From Selaginella moellendorffii (taxonomy: Eukaryota > Streptophyta > Lycopodiopsida > Selaginellales > Selaginellaceae), in NCBI RefSeq assembly GCF_000143415.4, contig NW_003314299.1, positions 352,314-416,313 of the forward strand: DNA of 64,000 nt. The letters are read 5' to 3'. This document shows positions 9,905-20,214 of the stretch, piece after piece (position 1 is the stretch's first letter; each line of letters opens with the position of its first letter). The notes under the pieces were generated by a model that was not told the origin of the DNA, did no database searches, and was given only the letters and a program-made list of their open reading frames with translations. Both the position numbers and the translations under genes were made by a program.

Positions 9905-11881
9905 TTTTAACTTTGGAGTAGCACTTGGTGCAATTGTTTGATGCTATGCAATTGTAGTTGAATAACCAATTGATGGCATTCATAGCATGTGGTATAACTC
10001 TTTCTACTCTTAGTGCTAATCCTCGCATTTGGCTGAATTTCTTTCGTAGGAATCCTAAGGATGATGTGTATTATTGGTTCGATTATTTCCACATATCATT
10101 TTTAGGATGATGTTTAATGTTTATGTGAATTTTGCATATGTCTCCAAAGGATGGCACTATAGTGGTACAATGGTTTAGGCACAACTACTCATGGGGATTG
10201 GAGTATTCTCTCAGATGTCTTCAAATGCACATTCGGACATGCCAACAATTGTGATGACACCTTCTAACAATTGTATCATCTTCGTCAAGGGCTATCTGAG
10301 TTGGTGATGCAACTTGGCGTTTGTTTCCAAAGCTTCTTGCTTCGTGCAGAGCCAAATATGTCAGAGCAGATCAAACTAGGAATGTTGTGGCTAGCACTTC
10401 GTTAAGATCTTGTAAGACTTGTGCATGCACTTGATTTAGCCACCCTTGACGATGCCCTTCACTTGGTACAACGTTATGAGATGTTGCTTCTTCCATTTCT
10501 CATTACACGTCCTTTAGCTCTACTTCTTGTGGGAGCTAGTCCTATTCTAATAGAAGTTGATGGTGTTGCTACTTGAGTTTAAGGACAAGAGTGAGGATGT
10601 AGTTGTGGCCGTGATGTTCATTATTGGGCATGTGATGACATTAATCACACTTATCGGCATTGTTGGCGTTTTTCAGATTGGTGACTTCCATTTTCTAGGT
10701 GGAGACCTTGGCATCAACAACGTCTTATTGGTGCTATTGCAGTGAAAGGTCTAAACACCGAGATGCATCTGGGAAATAAAGAGTCACACGAGTAATGGAG
10801 GGACTTTGCATGAATAAGTTGGTGACCCTTCCATTTTTCTTTCAAGAGTATTATTAAGGGGTTCACTTGGCACTAATTCATCGAGTGTTTACTTTCCAAG
10901 TTTGTAATTATAACAAAAGGGTTTTCTATTATTCTCTCCGTATTGGTTGATACAAAATTCAAGTTTATCTTCTATTGCTCAACTTGTTGCCACACATTGC
11001 CCTCTACATTTACATCGTGTGGCAGAGCCAATTTTCATTCTTTATAGCAACGGTTGTACGCATGCATGTGCATGGGATGAGGCAGACCTAATTGTGCTTA
11101 TAAGTGATCTTGAGCTTGGGTTGCAGGCATTGTGGGTGGTGCCAAGTTAAGCTTTTGACGTTATCCTTAGTATAGATTGGTTGTAGTGCAATCATGCCAA
11201 GTGTGACTTTGAGGCTTCTCTCCCTTCTTTTATACTTCTTTATATTTCATTTATTCCTCTCACTTCTGTACCTCTTTGTCCCTTTGCTTCCATTACTTTT
11301 GTCTCACCATTACTTCCTTCTTTGTTTCTATCTTATTCTACTCTTCCTTTTTTGGATTCCTTTGACGGTCTTTGTATTGTAGCAGTTGACCAGTTAATGA
11401 AGGAGCATGTTAATCTCTTTGAATTTAACCTATCATCTAGGGCCAAAATTACCACACATCATTTGATTCCAATTGGGGATGCTTGTCTAATCAAGGTTTA
11501 TGTTCATCGTTAGTCACCCAAAGAGATCAAGATTTTATGTGCAAACTTCAAGGAGATGTTAGAAAAAGGTGTTATTCAAAAGTTGTGGAGTCTTTGGGCA
11601 TGTGAACCTCATATTGTGATGAAGCATAATAAGAGTATTCATTTCTGCATCAATTATTATCCATTAAACAAGATGATGATCTTGGATGTGTACCTTTTTC
11701 CTCACACTACTGATCTCTTAGATCACTTGGGGATAAGTCGTTGGTTCACTAAGTTAGATTTTTCTTCTGGGTACTAGCAAGTATCGATAGTTGAAAACAA
11801 TATTCTTAAGACTGCTTCTCATACACCATTTAGTTTATATGAGTTCTTGGTGATGCCATTTGGTTTGAACAATTCTCTAAT
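9905..11881 (+). pseudogene. Old gypsy relic: gag to reverse transcriptase
   Basis: Decayed Ty3/gypsy coding sequence. Around 10275-10500 a gag-like stretch reads L-R-Q-G-L-S-E-L-V and N-M-S-E-Q-I-K-L with a TAA nearby. From 11556 the RT fragment reads F-C-I-N-Y-Y-P-L-N-K, then W-F-T-K-L-D-F-S-S-G-Y, a stop, and [10 protein letters not shown]. It is cut off inside the RT at 11881 by the LTR of the next element, which is therefore younger. Many stops and frame changes mark it as long dead. Confidence 0.75.
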
Positions 11882-12335
11882 TGTAAGGAACCAACTCCCC
11901 GAGGTGTCGAAGGCTAAAGGATCCCCAAAGCATGACCAAAATGACAAAGAGTTCATTGGATAGGACCGAGTTTGAGATCGAGTCCAAGACCGACTCTGAG
12001 ACCGAGTTCGAGATGGAGTCTGGGATCGAGTCCGAGGTTGACTCGGAGACCGAGTTTGAGACCGAGTTCAAGACAGAGTCCGAGATCCGAAATTGAGTCT
12101 GAAGTCGAGTCCGAGATCAGGTCCGAGATCGAGTCCGAGATTGAGTCTGAAGTTGGGTTCGAGATCGAGTCCGAGATCGAGTCCGAAGTCGGGTCCGAGA
12201 TCGAGTTCAAGATCGAGTCCGAGACCGAGTCCGAGTACTAATACAGGTCAAGGGGTGAAAGCCCAAAGCGTGCGTCTCCTGGGGGGGAGAGGGGGCTATA
12301 GGGGGTTCCAAAAGTATAGTAGGGATAGTGAGGTC
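11882..12335 (+). repeat. 5' LTR of chromovirus 1
   Basis: Starts TGTAAGGAACC and aligns with 16850-17267. It contains the minisatellite array (11965-12236), then GTGAAAGCCCAAAGC and a G-rich tract. The right end is uncertain because the family's usual 3' part is missing. Confidence 0.7.
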
Positions 12336-12351
12336 CAAAAACCAGTCTTGA

Positions 12352-13250
12352 AAGTATAAACCAAAGCCCCCACTGGTATTCAAAGGAGTGAATGACTATA
12401 AGGTGGTGGAGGATTGGTTTTATAATATGGAGAACTATTTCCGAGTGTTGTGGTTACCAAGCTCAGAGAAGGTCCCATGTGCAAAACCATACTTGGCAGA
12501 AAACACTAAGTTTTGGTGGAGAATGATAGAGGCCAACGAAGGACTAATGGCCATTTGGGAAATGATGAAGGCGAGGATCCGTGTGACTTATATTCCCCCG
12601 AATGCTACTCTGCACCTAAGGGATGAGTTGAGTAGGCTGAAGCAAACCAGAACTATTCAAGAGTATATAAATGGGTTTATGGCAAAGAGGATACTAGTCA
12701 CAGATATGGGTGATATGGATGCGTTCCATGCCTTCATATCAGGCTTGCAAACCTGGGCTCGCGGTGAGGTGATGTGTTGGAACCCAACCAACTACAAGCT
12801 ATAGCTACAGCTACCAACTACAGCTATTAAGGTGCATTTCCATGATAACCTGCGAAAGGGGAACACAACGGGGTCGAAGTCCACGTTTAGCAAAAGGGCC
12901 AAACCAAGGGGAACATATAGCAAAAGGAAATTCAAGAAGAGTTTCTCTAAGAATGAGTCAGGATTCCGGAGAGGCAAATTCAATAGCTAGCGAGTGAGTA
13001 TATGTAGGAGTCAAGTAAAAAGAGACAAACCTACAGATAAGAAGGGCAAGTCAGCTAGTAGCGTGGGAAACAACATATGCTACAACTGTGGTGAAATGGG
13101 ACACTTTTCAAAGGAATATCCCTACCCAAAAAAGGCCAGAGCCAATATGGCCATTAAGTCGGGTAAAATCCAAATTGATGTACGTGTTCCAGTCCCTAAC
13201 TCAAAGTTACTCATTACACAAGCAACTTTGGTAGACAGTCGTTCATGACA
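12352..13250 (+). pseudogene. Gag and nucleocapsid of chromovirus 1
   Basis: Gag opens in frame at 12352 right after a TGA, without a Met, and reads F-K-G-V-N-D-Y-K-V-V-E-D-W-F as in plant gypsy Gag. A stop at about 12802 interrupts it. A zinc knuckle C-Y-N-C-G-E-M-G-H-F-S-K-E-Y lies at about 13076-13120. Its last Cys has become Tyr (one G-to-A change), which should abolish zinc binding. Confidence 0.8.
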
Positions 13251-13254
13251 TCTA

Positions 13255-13607
13255 CTAACCCTCTAAGGGAAGCTTGGAGGTAGCTTTGTTAAGATCCTTA
13301 TTGACACAGGTGCTTCGGATAATTTTGTGGTTGTAGACATAGTTCGGCAAGCCAGACTAACGGTGTAGCGACTGGGTGAACTAAGGATTATAGAGTTTGT
13401 TCAAGGTAGCCAAAGCACCGATGAGGTACTTCGACAAGCGAGAGTTAAAGTGGGGACATGGAAAGTAGACATGGATTTCACCGTGTTGGACATGGCAGGA
13501 TTTGATGTAATCTTCAGCATGGATTGGTTCAATTGGTTCGTGGTAGCCCTGCATGGACAAAGTAGGAACTTTATGGTACTAGCAAATGCCAAGGAGAAAG
13601 ATCCAGG
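13255..13607 (+). pseudogene. Aspartic protease of chromovirus 1
   Basis: Retroviral-type protease marked by L-I-D-T-G-A-S-D-N-F near 13297-13326, with the active-site D-T-G. Stops occur at about 13246, 13264 and 13366. Confidence 0.75.
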
Positions 13608-14456
13608 GTGGAGGCCCAGGATCTAAAGGTAGGGCAATGCAAGGCCAAAGATTCCTACCTAAACTTGGTGTCCACAAGAGGACAACTCATTAAAGGAACT
13701 AAAACAGCATTTTTGTGCTTACCCTCAGTGAGGAGTGACAAAAGATCGGGAACAAAAGAAGTACCTTTAGTGATCCAGCGAGTGTTGGACCAATTCCAGG
13801 ATATCATGTCGGAGGAGCTACCAGCGGGGTTGCCCCCTACACGACCGATAGAACACAAGATTGAGCTGGTCGAGGGTGCTAAGGCTGTGGTTCGTCCCCC
13901 CTATCATTTAAACGAAAAGGAACTCGAGGAGCTCAAGCACCAACTAGAGGAGTTGGTGGACAAAGGGTATGTTAGGTTAAGCAAGTCGCCGTATGGGGCG
14001 TCGGTGTTATTTGTGGAAAAGAAAGATGGATCTATGCGCATGTGCATAGACTACCGGTTGCTCAACAAGTATACAAAGAAGAACAAGTACCCTTTGCCAA
14101 GGATTAAGGACCTGTTCGATAAGTTGGGAAAGGCAAAATACTTCTTGAAGATCGACCTAAGGTCAGGATACTACCAGATTAGGGTAGTAGAGGAAGATGT
14201 CGAGAAGACAATCTGTCGAACAAGGTATGGAAACTTCGAGTTTCTAGTGATGCCCTTCGGGCTATGTAGTGCACCGGCAACATTTTCAGCGTTGATAAAC
14301 CATATCTTTGTATCCTATATGGATCATTTCGTGGTTGTCTATATTGACGACATTTTGATCTATAGCAAGACACTAGAAAAGCATGCCAAACACTTGACGA
14401 AGGTGTTTGAGAAGTTAAGGGAACACTAGCTGTATGCTAAAGAGAGCAAATGTAAC
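13608..14456 (+). pseudogene. Reverse transcriptase of chromovirus 1
   Basis: Open for 273 codons, then a TAG. It shows [29 protein letters not shown] and the catalytic Y-I-D-D (about 14341). Shortly after the TAG at 14427-14429 (probably CAG originally) the frame jumps from the RT thumb to RNase H at about 14457. The connection region of some 80 codons is missing, so this is an internal deletion. Confidence 0.85.
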
Positions 14457-16025
14457 TTGATATTACCAAATTTTGGTAAGGACTTTGAGGTAGAAACGGA
14501 TGCTTCGGACTTTGTGTTGGGCACAATGTTGAAGCAGGACAACCATCCAGTAGCGTTCTTCTTGAAAAAGTTGGATAAAGCTCAGCGAAAGTGGCCTACC
14601 CATGAGAAGGAATTGTTTGCGGTGGTCAATGCGCTCAGTGGAGACACTACCATGGGAGACACTTCAAGGTTTATATGGATGGCAATGAAACACTTCTTAT
14701 CACAACCCGACCTGAGGGGGAAACAGAGTCGGTGGGCCAATGCTTTGGTCGAGTTTGATTGCAAGATTCTGTACAAGCCTGGGAAGAGCAACATCGTGGC
14801 AGATGTTCTAAGTCGAAAAGTGAGCTTGAAGTTGGCGATATCCAGCACAATGACAACCTTTTGGGATGATGTACGGACAGCATATGAGAACGATGGTCTA
14901 GCACAAGAAGTGTTGCTAAGGAATCTAGAGGCGCAAGAAGCTCACCAGAGAGGTGAGCTGCCAATGGAAGAGAAAACGGGTTATGTGGTATGCAATGGAC
15001 TCATCTATTACAAACAAACAAAGGTGTATATTCCAGAAGGGGAACTAAGGAAAGTAGCTTTAAAAGAGTGTCATAATGAACCTCTTGCGGGACACGGCAG
15101 AGTGCCCAAAATGATGGGCTTACTCAAGAGGAAGTATCACTAGCCAGATATGGCTAAAAACATCCAAGACTATGTAAAGACATGTCCAATATGTCAGCAG
15201 GTCAAAGCCGTGATTAAGGTTAGTGGGCACTTGTTACAAAGCATCCCAATTCCAGATTGTCCATAGGAATGTTTTATGATGGACTTCATCACGGGACTCC
15301 CCCTAAGTGGGGTTTGATGCGATATTCGTGGTGGTGGACTGATTTTTGAAGATGGTACATTTCATACCCACCATAATGGAAGTGGATGCAGAAGGTGTGG
15401 CGAAGCTGTCCTTCGAACAAGTGGTTCAAGTGTAAGAAAGGCTGGAAGAGATCATCTTAGATTGAGATAAGATCTTCACTAGTAGGTTCTGGACAACTCT
15501 CCTGGAACAATATCGCACCAAGTTGAAATTTAGCACAGCCTATCACCCACAGACAGATATGGGGTATTAAGTCAAGTTTGATGGCACTAACACTTCTTGA
15601 CTGACAGACAAACGGAAAGGGTGAATAGGCAGCTGAAGGATTATTTGCGATGCTATATCTCGGGAGACCAGGCCAATTGGGTAAGTCATTTGGGACTTGC
15701 AGAAATGTGTTACAACAACTCACCACATTCTAGTATCGGGGTGAGTCCATGGGAAGTTATCAATAGGCGAGCTATTGAAGGTCCTGTGGAACTTGGCGTG
15801 GCCGAGTACCATGGAGAGTTACCCGCAATGGAGGCATTCACGGCGGAAAGACTCAACATTTGGAATCTAGTAGGGGATTCCTTGGAACAGGCTCAACAAA
15901 GGCAGACCAAGTACGTGAACCAGAAGCGCTGGGATGTAGAATTCCAAGTTAGGGAGAAGGTGTGGCTGAACACCAAGAACCTTAGGCTACCAAGTGGGAT
16001 CAGCCGAAAGTTGACCCAAAAGTAA
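14457..16025 (+). pseudogene. RNase H and integrase of chromovirus 1
   Basis: RNase H begins with V-E-T-D-A-S-D-F-V-L-G. The integrase zinc-binding part has H-N-E-P-L-A-G-H-G and C-P-I-C-Q-Q. The core has M-D-F-I-T-G-L-P, then [10 protein letters not shown] and E-M-C-Y-N-N-S-P-H-S-S. In-frame stops include 15142-15144, 15265-15267 and several to 15470. A 51-bp insertion with a 6-bp flanking duplication lies at 15558-15608. Confidence 0.8.
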
Positions 16026-16050
16026 AAATGCATGTATTCCTGGAAATGAA

Positions 16051-16440
16051 TTGATCTTGAGTTCCTTAAGCAGGTTCACGGGGCCTTACAAGATTAAGGC
16101 ACAAATCAGTAAAGTGGCTTACCGTTTCCGACTTCCTCAAGAGATGGGGAAAATGCACCCAGTGTTCCATGTGAACCTACTCAAACCGTGCTTTGAGGAT
16201 CCGCTTCACAAGAACCAAATGAGACCTTTACTTGAGGTTATCCAAGGGGAAGAGGAATACGAAGTGAAGGTCATCCTCAATGCGTGCAAGAGCAAGTGAT
16301 AAGGACACAAGGTGAGAAAGTTCTATGTGAAGTGGAAAGGATTTCCACACTGCGAAGTAATATGGGAACCGGAGCAGAACTTAGCAAACGCGCGAGATCT
16401 AGTGGAGGAATTTTTGCAAGGCAGAACTCTATGTACTTAT
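16051..16440 (+). pseudogene. Integrase C-terminus with chromodomain, chromovirus 1
   Basis: The GPY/F-like end F-T-G-P-Y-K-I-K is followed by M-H-P-V-F-H-V-N-L-L-K and a chromodomain: E-Y-E-V-K-V-I-L-N-A, two stops (TGATAA), then K-F-Y-V-K-W-K-G-F-P and V-I-W-E-P-E-Q-N-L. Chromodomains direct chromovirus integration to heterochromatin; this places the element in the chromovirus branch of Ty3/gypsy. Confidence 0.85.
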
Positions 16441-16849
16441 GCAAAGTTCAATTAAAAGCATCCATTTGTGGAGTTGAGCAATGGCATATGTTAGGACCCG
16501 AAGGTAAGCTAATTAGCATGGGTTAACTAGGTCGACCAGGCGTAAAGAACTACGCCTGACTCCCCACAAAGATGTCAAATCCATAGACGTATTTTACAGA
16601 GGTTGGGTTCGAGTCCCAACCCCCTAGTAAAGCAAGGTTGGGTTCAAGTCCCAACCCCATACTAGGGCATGGTGGGGTGAGGAGTATAGGGACACCTATA
16701 TTCTATTGTCATGGGCTTTTGGCCAGGGAGGCTAACTTAGGCACACCACTAAGTGAGGGGATGCCCCCAGAGACGTAGTCAACAAGTCGTAGGATTAAAA
16801 AGAAAGACATTCGATATGGGCATCGAACTTCTTTTATGGGTGGTGGAGT
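16441..16849 (+). other. 3' untranslated region of chromovirus 1
   Basis: Non-coding stretch with an 8-bp stem-loop (16537-16558), two tRNA T-arm-like hairpins (about 16600-16655) and a purine-rich end GGTGGTGGAG before the 3' LTR. A degraded relative lies at 44540-44830. Confidence 0.6.
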
Positions 16850-17267
16850 TGTAAGGAACCAACTCCCCGAGGTGTCAAAGGCTAAAAGATCCCCAAAATC
16901 ATGACCGAAATGATAAAGAGTTCATCGGATGGGACCGAGTCTAAGATCGAGTCCAAAACCAACTCTGAGAATGAGTTCGAGATGGAGTCCGGGATCGAGT
17001 CCGAGGCCGACTCAGAGACCAAGTTTGAGACCAAGTTCAAGACAGAGTCCAAGATCTAAAATCGGGTCCAAGACCGAGTCCGAAATTGAGTCCGAAGTCG
17101 AGTCCGAGATCGGGTCCGAGATCAAATCCGAGATCGAGTCCGAGACCAAGTCCAAAGTTGGGTCTGAGATCGAGTCCGAGACCAAGTCTAAGTACTAATA
17201 TAGGTCAAGGGGTGAAAGCCCAAAGCGTGCGTCTCCCAGGGAGGGAGGGGGGGGGGGGGGGGGGGGG
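16850..17267 (+). repeat. 3' LTR of chromovirus 1, cut by the gap
   Basis: Aligns with the 5' LTR from TGTAAGGAACC through the minisatellite and GTGAAAGCCCAAAGC, and ends in a G homopolymer at the gap. Confidence 0.8.
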
Positions 17268-17367
17268 NNNNNNNNNNNNNNNNNNNNNNNNNNNNNNNNN
17301 NNNNNNNNNNNNNNNNNNNNNNNNNNNNNNNNNNNNNNNNNNNNNNNNNNNNNNNNNNNNNNNNNNN
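17268..17367. other. Assembly gap (100 N)
   Basis: Exactly 100 N directly after a run of about 20 G, which probably stopped the reads. Confidence 0.98.
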
Positions 17368-17426
17368 CTGCTTCATGGGCGTATGAATTGACGGGTCTAA
17401 CGTATATCGGAGCAAAGGCTTGCAGT

Positions 17427-17448
17427 ATCGCATGGGGCCCCATGCCAT
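17427..17448. repeat. 22-bp palindrome 1
   Basis: Contains the perfect 16-bp palindrome GCATGGGGCCCCATGC and ends in the family's GCCAT. Confidence 0.8.
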
Positions 17449-17483
17449 CCCAGTGAATATGTTGGCCGTTAGATTGTAAGGTT

Positions 17484-17505
17484 ATCACGTGAGGCCTCAT
17501 GCCAT
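17484..17505. repeat. 22-bp palindrome 2
   Basis: Centre GAGGCCTC, right arm ATGCCAT; 57 bp after palindrome 1. Confidence 0.8.
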
Positions 17506-17526
17506 TCCGACGAGGCTGGTCGCCCG

Positions 17527-18833
17527 GTGAATGCACAGCCTCATCCAAACGAAGCAGAATCTCAAGGAAGTTCTTGCGGCCGATGTGGCCTTCCACCCCA
17601 TCTTCTGCTCCAAACAGACAATGCTGGCAGTGAGAACAAAAACATGTACGTCTTCGCGTACTTGGCGATGCTTGTTGCCAAAGGCATATTTGAAACGGTT
17701 ACACTTGGCTTTCTCATGGTTGGGCACACTCATGAAGACGTCGATGCCATGTTCAGTCACCTGGCAGAGTTCCTCCGGCGATCTAATGTCCTCACCCTCC
17801 CACAACTCTACGATGAATTCCAAAATTGCATCAAAGGCACTGTTGAAGCTGCACTTCTGACAGAGGTTCCAGACTTTAAGGGGTTTGTAAGAGGCTACAT
17901 CAGGGACATATCCGAAACGCTGATTGGCCACTCCAAGCCTCTTCAGTTTCATTTCAGCATGTGTGACGGTGCTCTAGTGATGAGATACAAGATGAGAGAA
18001 TGGGACACAGTGTGGCTGCCAGTGGACAGCATTGAACTCTTCAAGAGAGATCCCATAACTGGGGAACCTATGATTCCTCAGGGTTCCCCACGGCCGATGC
18101 ACCCGGATGGACTCAAAGACCAGGAAAGTATAATGGCCGGGATTAGACAGCATATTGCCTTCTGGAAGAGGGGGTTGGTGTTTGGTGGAGAATCTTATTT
18201 TCAGAGGTGCAAGCCTTTGCTCGAATACTGGGAGAAGATTATATCTGCTATCCAAAATGGGCCGGTTGTATATGAAGAATTGGAAGAGTCCTTTTGGCCA
18301 GAACCCAGAGCACCAGATAGTAGCGGAACAATGTCCTCTGGAAATGCAATGACAGATAACGATGTTGAGGATCACTATTGTGGGCCGAGGAACAAGAAGC
18401 CGGATTCAGCATTCAATCCAGTACAGGTTTGCAAAGGAATGGTCGTGCTTGTCAGACCCAGTAATAAAAAACAAATGATATGGGTGGGGCGCTGCATCAC
18501 TGATGCAGAGGAGGACGCGGAAACTAACTCCTTCAATGTAACTGTGGAGTGGTTCAAGCCAAGTTCCGGATATACGAAGGATTGCCTAGAAAAGAGATGG
18601 GTGCTGAATCCAAGGGATCCCAGCATGAGCATATCGGTGGATAATGTTGTGCATGGTTGGATGCGGAAGCAGAGTGCCACCATCACCTTGCCAGACCATG
18701 CAAGAGATGCAGCAAGAGCATTCATAACCCGGGTTCAAGGTGAGATTCATTAATATTCCTTTACTAAGTTTCTAATGTATTTTATTTCAAGGTGAACAAT
18801 CCGAATCTGAATCAGAGGAGGCGTGATGGCATG
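17527..18833 (+). CDS. DUF7869-like putative transposase, 5'-partial
   Basis: 408 codons open to 18753; the frame is also open leftward, so the N-terminus is unknown and the GTG at 17527 is not a credible start. The N-terminal part has Q-T-D-N-A-G-S-E-N-K-N, then F-L-M-V-G-H-T-H-E-D-V-D, the signature I associate with DUF7869, a putative RNase H-fold transposase family of plants and some animals. The second half (V-C-K-G-M-V-V-L-V-R-P, I-W-V-G-R, V-T-V-E-W-F-K-P) resembles a BAH/Tudor-type barrel; that is an inference. A donor CAAG/GTGAG at about 18739 and an acceptor TTTCAAG at about 18790 would give an acidic tail G-E-Q-S-E-S-E-S-E-E-A and a TGA at 18825-18827. The family name is from memory. 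Confidence 0.6.
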
Positions 18834-18942
18834 TGGCCTTACGCCATTCCTAGGTGAGATGATACAAATAACAAGTATAAATTCTTAGTTGTTCTAGCAA
18901 ATCTTACTTAAAAGTTCAAGGTGAACAAGCCGAATATGAATT
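18786..18942 (+). repeat. Duplicated 3'-exon unit
   Basis: Two copies, 129 bp apart (18786 and 18915), of TTCAAGGTGAACAA followed by CCGAAT and an acidic reading (G-E-Q-S-E-S-E-S or G-E-Q-A-E-Y-E-F), each preceded by a pyrimidine/AG acceptor-like end and followed by a 22-bp palindrome. A third copy is inverted at 20001-20030. They look like tandemly duplicated, possibly alternative, terminal exons. Confidence 0.6.
18826..18847. repeat. 22-bp palindrome 3
   Basis: Starts ATGGCATGTGG and ends ACGCCAT, overlapping the TGA of the predicted tail exon. Confidence 0.85.
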
Positions 18943-18972
18943 CATCGGATTGTTATAACAAATTGCGAGGTG

Positions 18973-18994
18973 ATGGCATGAGGCGATACGCCAT
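18973..18994. repeat. 22-bp palindrome 4
   Basis: Starts ATGGCATGAGG and ends ACGCCAT; 147 bp after palindrome 3, following the second exon copy. Confidence 0.85.
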
Positions 18995-19157
18995 TTGAGA
19001 GTGGTAGCCATTCCTATATGAGGTGAGTGAAATATTTATTAGAAATACCTCATTCAATTGTGCACTTCTAAGTCTTGGTCCACTCAATACTGTTTGCATG
19101 TTTCTATTTTGATGTGACATATGCATTTACCAATCACACGTGCATAATTCTAATAAT

Positions 19158-19179
19158 ATGGCGTGTGGCCCATATTAAT
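19158..19179. repeat. 22-bp palindrome 5 (right arm decayed)
   Basis: Left half ATGGCGTGTGGCCCAT is kept; the right arm has become ATTAAT. Confidence 0.65.
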
Positions 19180-19267
19180 GGCACATAAACCCATATTGTG
19201 GGCTTACGTGCTTTATGTACCATCATTCCCTTGCAGCGTATGTGTTGGTTTCCTTTTATAACACAAC

Positions 19268-19558
19268 GAACTCCATATTTTAGGGTGAAGAGCGTTCTCA
19301 TGGCAAGCACAAAATCTGTAAGTGAGGCAGAAAAGGAGACGGAGAAGGAGATAGGTGAAGATGTAGAATATATAAGTCTTCCAAACTCCCCGTACTATAC
19401 TCCAGGTGATCATTTTTCTGAATAAACGGCAACATTAACAACTATCGAGAACACCCCAGTAACGTCAGAGACAACAATCCAAAGCAAAACAACTGACCTG
19501 GAGAAGGATGATAGTACCGCTGAGAGTACCAAAAAGGAGGTGTCCACTAGCGCTTAGG
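19268..19558 (+). pseudogene. Distal exon of the DUF7869-like element, one stop
   Basis: The frame reads K-S-V-S-E-A-E-K-E, then Y-I-S-L-P-N-S-P-Y-Y-T-P-G-D-H-F-S-E, a TAA at about 19423, and continues in the same frame T-A-T-L-T-T-I-E-N-T-P-V-T-S-E-T-T to a TAG at 19556-19558. It is polar, rich in E, K, S and T, with candidate acceptors TTCCCTTGCAG near 19239 and TATTTTAG near 19283. The minus-strand ORF at 50363-50608 matches it on both sides of the stop, supporting a real former exon. Confidence 0.55.
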
Positions 19559-19564
19559 CTTATA

Positions 19565-19586
19565 ATGGCGTGTGCCCTCATGCCAT
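19565..19586. repeat. 22-bp palindrome 6
   Basis: Starts ATGGCGTGTGCC and ends CATGCCAT. Confidence 0.85.
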
Positions 19587-19653
19587 TTACTTGATCACCA
19601 AATACCTTTTTCCCTTTGCACTAGTATATCTTAATACCGGTCTGAGAAATAGA

Positions 19654-19675
19654 ATGGCATGTGCCCTCAGGCCTT
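19654..19675. repeat. 22-bp palindrome 7
   Basis: Starts ATGGCATGTGCC and ends CAGGCCTT; the right arm has two changes. Confidence 0.75.
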
Positions 19676-19969
19676 TTACTAAATCACCTTTGAAAGAAAT
19701 GCAAGCCTCTATGTCGTAAAAAAAAGGTACTAGAGAAATTCCTTAATAATATGAATGTTATTTAGTTTCATGAAAATACACTAAGGGTCAAATGAGTTAA
19801 ATGACTTCTCTAGACTAGCAATGCCTCTTGCTACACCTTCACAATTAGATTCGTTAGAAAAAGATAACATTGAATAATATCTAAATGTTCTCACCATTAA
19901 GTTATATGTCTGGCTAATAGGAATGACGTTCATCTTGGAAAGCTCACCACACGCTCAATGAACAAACAA

Positions 19970-19991
19970 ATAGTGTGTGCGCGCATGCCAT
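19970..19991. repeat. 22-bp palindrome 8
   Basis: Starts ATAGTGTGTGCG and ends GCATGCCAT. It is next to the inverted exon-unit copy at 20001-20030, so unit and palindrome were copied together. Confidence 0.75.
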
Positions 19992-20000
19992 CGCTCTTCT

Positions 20001-20030
20001 TTAGCTTCAGATTCGGCTTGTTCACCTTGA
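20001..20030 (-). repeat. Inverted copy of the 3'-exon unit
   Basis: On the minus strand it reads CAAGGTGAACAAGCCGAATC and onward, as at 18915, encoding G-E-Q-A-E-S-E-A-K-E-E. Confidence 0.7.
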
Positions 20031-20214
20031 CAATGAGATTTATTATACAACCAGATGGACACAGTCTGGACATAAAGTCACCGCGCTAGTCACCATGCCC
20101 CAGATATGTCTAGCCCCTGGACAAAAAACATATAATTTCACGTCATTTTCAAATACTTGAAAATTTGTACCTAGTCCCATTTTACTGAATAAATCCCACT
20201 TTAACGAAATAGAG

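Larger units (their letters stand above)
11882..17267 (+). mobile_element. Gypsy chromovirus 1 with two LTRs
   Basis: LTR retrotransposon with 5' LTR, gag, protease, RT, RNase H, integrase, chromodomain and 3' LTR. Both LTRs start TGTAAGGAACCAACTCC. The 3' LTR runs into the gap, so its right end and target duplication cannot be seen. Compared with other family members, the distal 5' LTR, the primer-binding site and the gag start seem to be lost to a deletion near 12330-12352. The coding region is dead (stops, an internal deletion, a short insertion). It sits in an older gypsy relic. Confidence 0.85.

Noticed and set aside
10557-11382. Hydrophobic ORFs between 10.5 and 11.4 kb as membrane proteins
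   Set aside because: They lie between gag-like and RT-like relics of one old gypsy element, in T-rich decayed sequence.
16595-16660. tRNA genes
   Set aside because: Only T-arm-like hairpins are present; no acceptor stem or anticodon arm at proper spacing.
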